The notes beneath the pieces are model-generated. The model saw only the letters and a program-made list of their open reading frames with translations, ran no database searches and was not told the origin of the DNA. Shown here piece by piece: positions 61,260 to 64,000 of a DNA stretch of 64,000 nt (positions are counted from its first letter, which is position 1; each line of letters starts with the position of its first letter). Position numbers and translations under genes: made by a program. Origin of the DNA: Novosphingobium sp. (lineage in GTDB: Bacteria; Pseudomonadota; Alphaproteobacteria; Sphingomonadales; Sphingomonadaceae); the NCBI RefSeq assembly GCF_039595395.1, contig NZ_JBCNLP010000001.1, forward strand, positions 2,728,001 through 2,792,000, written 5' to 3'.

Positions 61260-62873
61260 TCAGGCCTTGGCACCCTCCAGCGCTTGGGCGATCAGCTTGC
61301 GCGTGTTCTCGATGCCGTAGAGCGCGATAAACGACCCCATACGTGGCCCGGTCGACGAGCCCAGCAGCGTCTCATACAGCGCCTTGAACCAGTCGCGCAG
61401 GCTCTCGAAGCCGTAATGCGGGTCCTTGCCGATTTCGTAGACGATGTTCTGCAGCTCTTCCGCCGTGGCATCGTCGCTGGTGGCGGCCAGTTCCTCGTCC
61501 AGCGCGGTCAGCGCGGCGACTTCGCCATTCTCGGGCGCGCGGCGGTTGAGCGTCGGGGCGATAAAATCGCGATTGTAGGCCAGCGCGCAGGTCACCAGCG
61601 TATCGAGCGCGGGATGCGCCTCGGGCGTGGCATCCTCGACATAATTGGCGAGGTAGGACCAGACCTGATCGCGCGTGGCATTGGCGCCCAGCACGCCCAC
61701 CAGATTGAGCAGCAGACCGTAGGTTACGGGCAGCTTGTCGCCCTCGCCGCCAGCGCTGGCGCCGTTGGTGCGCAGCAGGTGCCACACGGGGTTGCCCATC
61801 TGCTGTTCGATGGGCTGGGTGGGGATCTTCTCGCGGAACTGCCAGTACTCATCCACCGCGCGGCCGATGATGCCGGGGTGCAGGCTCTTGGCGCTCTTGG
61901 GCTCGCGGAACAGGTAGAAGCCCAGCGATTCCTCGCTGCCATAGGTCAGCCACTGCTCGATGGTGAGGCCGTTGCCCTTGGACTTGGAGATCTTCTCGCC
62001 ATTCTCGTCGAGGAACAGTTCGTAGATCAGCCCTTCCGGCTTGCGGCCACCCAGCACGCTGGCGATCTTGCCGCTCTGCGTCACGCTGTCGGTCAGATCC
62101 TTGCCGCACATCTCGTAATCGACGCCCAGCGCCACCCAGCGCATGGCCCAGTCGACCTTCCACTGCAACTTGGCATTGCCCTTGAAGATGCAGAGTTCGA
62201 CGCTCTCGCCCTCATCCTCGAAACGGATCAGGCCGGCCTCGGCATCGACCACCTCGATGGGCACCTGAAGCACGATACCGCTGGTGGGCGACACGGGCAG
62301 GATCGGCGAATAGGTCTTGCGACGCTCCTCGCGCAGGGTGGGCAGCATGATGCCCATGATCTTGTCGTAATTGCGCAGCACGCCGCGCAGCGCTTCATCG
62401 AATTCGCCCGAATTGTAGCGATCGCTGGCCGAGACGAACTCGTAATCGAAGCCGAACTGGTCGAGGAAAGCGCGCAGCATCGCATTGTTGTGATGCGCAA
62501 AGCTCTCATGCGTGCCGAAGGGATCGGGAATGCGCGAGAGGGGCTTGCCCAGATGCTCGGCCAGCATCTCCTTGTTGGGCACATTGTCGGGCACCTTGCG
62601 CAGCCCGTCCATATCGTCGGAGAAGGCCACCAGACGGGTGGGCTTGCCGGTCAGCACCTCATAGGCGCGGCGCACCAGAGTCGTGCGCAGCACCTCCTGA
62701 AAGGTGCCGATATGCGGCAGACCGCTGGGGCCATAGCCGGTCTCGAACAGCACCGGCATATCCTGACCGTCTTTCGCCTTGCCCTGCGGATAGCGCTTGA
62801 GCAGCTTGCGGGCCTCTTCGAAAGGCCATGCCTTGGACGTCTGGGCGGCGGTCTGGAGATCGGTGTCAGTCAT
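61260..62873 (-). CDS. lysS: Lysine--tRNA ligase, class I
   Basis: About 537 aa. The class I signatures are HIGT (54-57) and KISKS (294-298), set in YGPSGLPHIGTFQEVLRTTLVRRAYE and FLDENGEKISKSKGNGLTIEQW. The long helical anticodon-binding C-terminus ends IALYGIENTRKLIAQALEGAKA. It charges tRNA-Lys. This archaeal-type class I form replaces class II LysRS in many alphaproteobacteria, which supports the assignment of the host. No ribosome site is evident before the ATG at 62873; the frame is open further upstream, but that part is compositionally unlike the protein. Followed by a DUF1003 gene. Confidence 0.96.
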   Translation of the reverse strand: MTDTDLQTAAQTSKAWPFEEARKLLKRYPQGKAKDGQDMPVLFETGYGPSGLPHIGTFQEVLRTTLVRRAYEVLTGKPTRLVAFSDDMDGLRKVPDNVPNKEMLAEHLGKPLSRIPDPFGTHESFAHHNNAMLRAFLDQFGFDYEFVSASDRYNSGEFDEALRGVLRNYDKIMGIMLPTLREERRKTYSPILPVSPTSGIVLQVPIEVVDAEAGLIRFEDEGESVELCIFKGNAKLQWKVDWAMRWVALGVDYEMCGKDLTDSVTQSGKIASVLGGRKPEGLIYELFLDENGEKISKSKGNGLTIEQWLTYGSEESLGFYLFREPKSAKSLHPGIIGRAVDEYWQFREKIPTQPIEQQMGNPVWHLLRTNGASAGGEGDKLPVTYGLLLNLVGVLGANATRDQVWSYLANYVEDATPEAHPALDTLVTCALAYNRDFIAPTLNRRAPENGEVAALTALDEELAATSDDATAEELQNIVYEIGKDPHYGFESLRDWFKALYETLLGSSTGPRMGSFIALYGIENTRKLIAQALEGAKA

Positions 62874-63040
62874 AGCTGGCGCTTTTGCCCGCGCGCGCGG
62901 ATTTCGCAAGCCCCAACTGGGGTGATTGGCGCATTTGCAGCGCTTGTGCCCGTGGCTTGCGGCCCTTGCGGAAGGTTTCATTAACTTCTCGACAAGCGCC
63001 GCGCTTCATCCTGCCCTCACCGCCTTTTTCGGAGAGCGCC

Positions 63041-63187
63041 ATGACCCCCGAGTCCGTTCCCGCCGCTGCCAAAACCCCCGTGTCCTTCCGCCTCCCCATG
63101 AACCCGTGCGACCGCCTGCGCCTGCATGGCCCCATCCGCTCGATGCCGCGCCCGATCTCCTTGCTGGAACGCATCCTTTTCGGCTGA
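63041..63187 (+). CDS. Small protein, 48 aa, unknown
   Basis: A 48-residue frame beginning MTPESVPAAAKTPVSF with GGAGAG at ideal distance before the ATG. It is Pro/Arg-rich and ends RSMPRPISLLERILFG, a short amphipathic tail. No domain is visible. It fills the gap between lysS and the helicase gene and has a much better ribosome site than other short frames here. Existence as a protein is plausible but unproved. Confidence 0.45.
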   Translation: MTPESVPAAAKTPVSFRLPMNPCDRLRLHGPIRSMPRPISLLERILFG

Positions 63188-63265
63188 AACGCAGGTTTTC
63201 CCACCGCACCGACCACGCAAACCCCTTGCAGCGCCCATATCCCCGCGCCTATGCGCTGGAACACT

Positions 63266-64000
63266 ATGGAAACACGCGCCCTTCCCGCCCTGCATGCCAG
63301 CCACTCCGGCTGCTGGTTGCGTGAGCGTGAAGCGACAAGACTGGTCGGCAAGGGCGAGGCCATTGTCACGGCCGCCGACACGCCACTGCTGATGCTCAAC
63401 GCGCCGCTGGTGGCGACGCGGCTGGGCTATCCCGATCTGTCGGGGCTGGACCTGCTGGAGCTGTTCGCTTTCGTTCACCCGGCGCGCTTTATGGTGCCCA
63501 CGGCCAAGGGCCTTGCCCATGCGCTGGGCCTGACCGAACCCGAGAGCGACGAGGCCGTCCCCGCCCTGCTGCAACAGGCGGCGGCGATCCTGCTCGAACG
63601 CTGCGAAAGCCCCGACTGGGCCGAGCGCGAAGGCGCCTGGACCGGCCTGCAAGCCATGATCCGCCTGCGCTGGCCATGGGCCACGCTGCTGTCGGCGCGC
63701 ATCGCCAATCCGGGCCGGGCCGAGCGCTGGCTCTTCTCCCGCCTGCCCGAATGGGAGGAGGCCGCCCCCCGCCCCCAGCCCGCGCAGATCAACTTGCCAC
63801 CAGAGGCCATCGCCCTGCGCCTCGCCGAAATCACCGGTGCGCTGAGCGAAACCGGCGCCGAACCGCGCATCGCCCAGCGCGATTACGCTCAGTCCGTGGG
63901 CCATATCTTCGCCCCCCGCCCTTCGCGTGACGCGCCGCATATGCTGCTGGCCGAGGCGGGCACCGGCACCGGCAAGACGCTGGGTTATCTCACCCCGGCC
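63266..64000 (+). CDS. ATP-dependent DNA helicase, DinG family (5' part)
   Basis: Open to the window end, about 245 residues visible. The N-terminal ~200 residues contain ADTPLLMLNAPLVATRLGYPDLSGLDLLELFAFVHPARF, a degenerate exonuclease/accessory region seen in sphingomonad DinG-like helicases. EPRIAQRDYAQSVGHIF is the Q-motif-like element, and MLLAEAGTGTGKTLGYLTPA is Walker A. Superfamily 2 XPD/DinG helicases unwind DNA 5' to 3' and often carry an iron-sulfur cluster, which would lie beyond the window. An in-frame ATG at 63251 is an alternative start. Confidence 0.88.
   Translation, partial: METRALPALHASHSGCWLREREATRLVGKGEAIVTAADTPLLMLNAPLVATRLGYPDLSGLDLLELFAFVHPARFMVPTAKGLAHALGLTEPESDEAVPALLQQAAAILLERCESPDWAEREGAWTGLQAMIRLRWPWATLLSARIANPGRAERWLFSRLPEWEEAAPRPQPAQINLPPEAIALRLAEITGALSETGAEPRIAQRDYAQSVGHIFAPRPSRDAPHMLLAEAGTGTGKTLGYLTPA

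Noticed and set aside
1..64000. tRNA, rRNA, transposase, integrase, toxin-antitoxin or CRISPR loci
   Set aside because: I looked for their sequence signatures on both strands and found none that I could support.

Overview
The window reads as chromosomal DNA of a high-GC alphaproteobacterium of the Sphingomonadales, most likely Novosphingobium or Sphingomonas. The evidence is two large TonB-dependent receptors of sphingomonad type, a class I (archaeal-type) lysyl-tRNA synthetase, a LysM/FecR protein in an operon with a CHASE2 histidine kinase, and dense coding with strong antisense shadow frames. This is inference from gene content, not from a database search. I see no tRNA, rRNA, CRISPR array, transposase or prophage gene.

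Layout. 1-8.9 kb: part of an exopolysaccharide locus, with a Wza/GumB-like export protein, a secreted unknown and an outer-membrane beta-barrel on the minus strand, divergent from a small membrane protein, a LapG/BTLCP-type cysteine peptidase, three glycosyltransferases and a Wzx-like flippase. 9.5-11.7 kb: a membrane GGDEF-EAL protein with intact motifs. 11.7-17.5 kb: a secreted Lys/Tyr/Gly repeat protein, a DctA-type symporter, a TonB receptor and a secreted tyrosine phosphatase. 18-22.2 kb: operon of response regulator, LysM-FecR protein and CHASE2-PAS kinase; the kinase has no ATG/GTG/TTG start and seems to start at CTG. 22.2-25.2 kb: FCD-type GntR regulator, SDR and KDPGal aldolase, divergent from a two-Cys OhrR-type regulator whose promoter lies inside an inverted repeat. 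25.5-29 kb: Tat-signal aminotransferase and a two-component system. 29.2-42.2 kb: two complete RND efflux systems facing each other across a shared terminator. The first follows the two-component system, and its adaptor gene is frameshifted in a C-run. The second is preceded by a TetR gene, and three copies of one operator palindrome mark both promoters. 42.3-46.2 kb: RidA with a Tat-signal class V PLP enzyme, and an SGNH acyltransferase. 47-52.8 kb: a second TonB receptor, a ChaN/EreA-like secreted protein, a second Tat-signal aminotransferase and a TauE/SafE permease. 53.4-64 kb: membrane protein, M28 peptidase, EttA, RcnB-like Gly/Pro-rich protein, prolyl-4-hydroxylase-like oxygenase, VOC protein, DUF1003 protein, LysRS and the start of a DinG-type helicase.

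Three threads connect the window. (1) A family of about 210-240 bp intergenic elements occurs three times (25.2, 54.5 and 60.5 kb). Each is built from two terminal hairpins plus a central 11-12 bp stem, and the arms differ between copies but stay complementary. (2) Three PLP enzymes of aminotransferase fold carry twin-arginine signals, which implies periplasmic PLP chemistry. (3) Two regulator genes (tetR and ohrR) appear to be transcribed as leaderless mRNAs from operator-embedded promoters.
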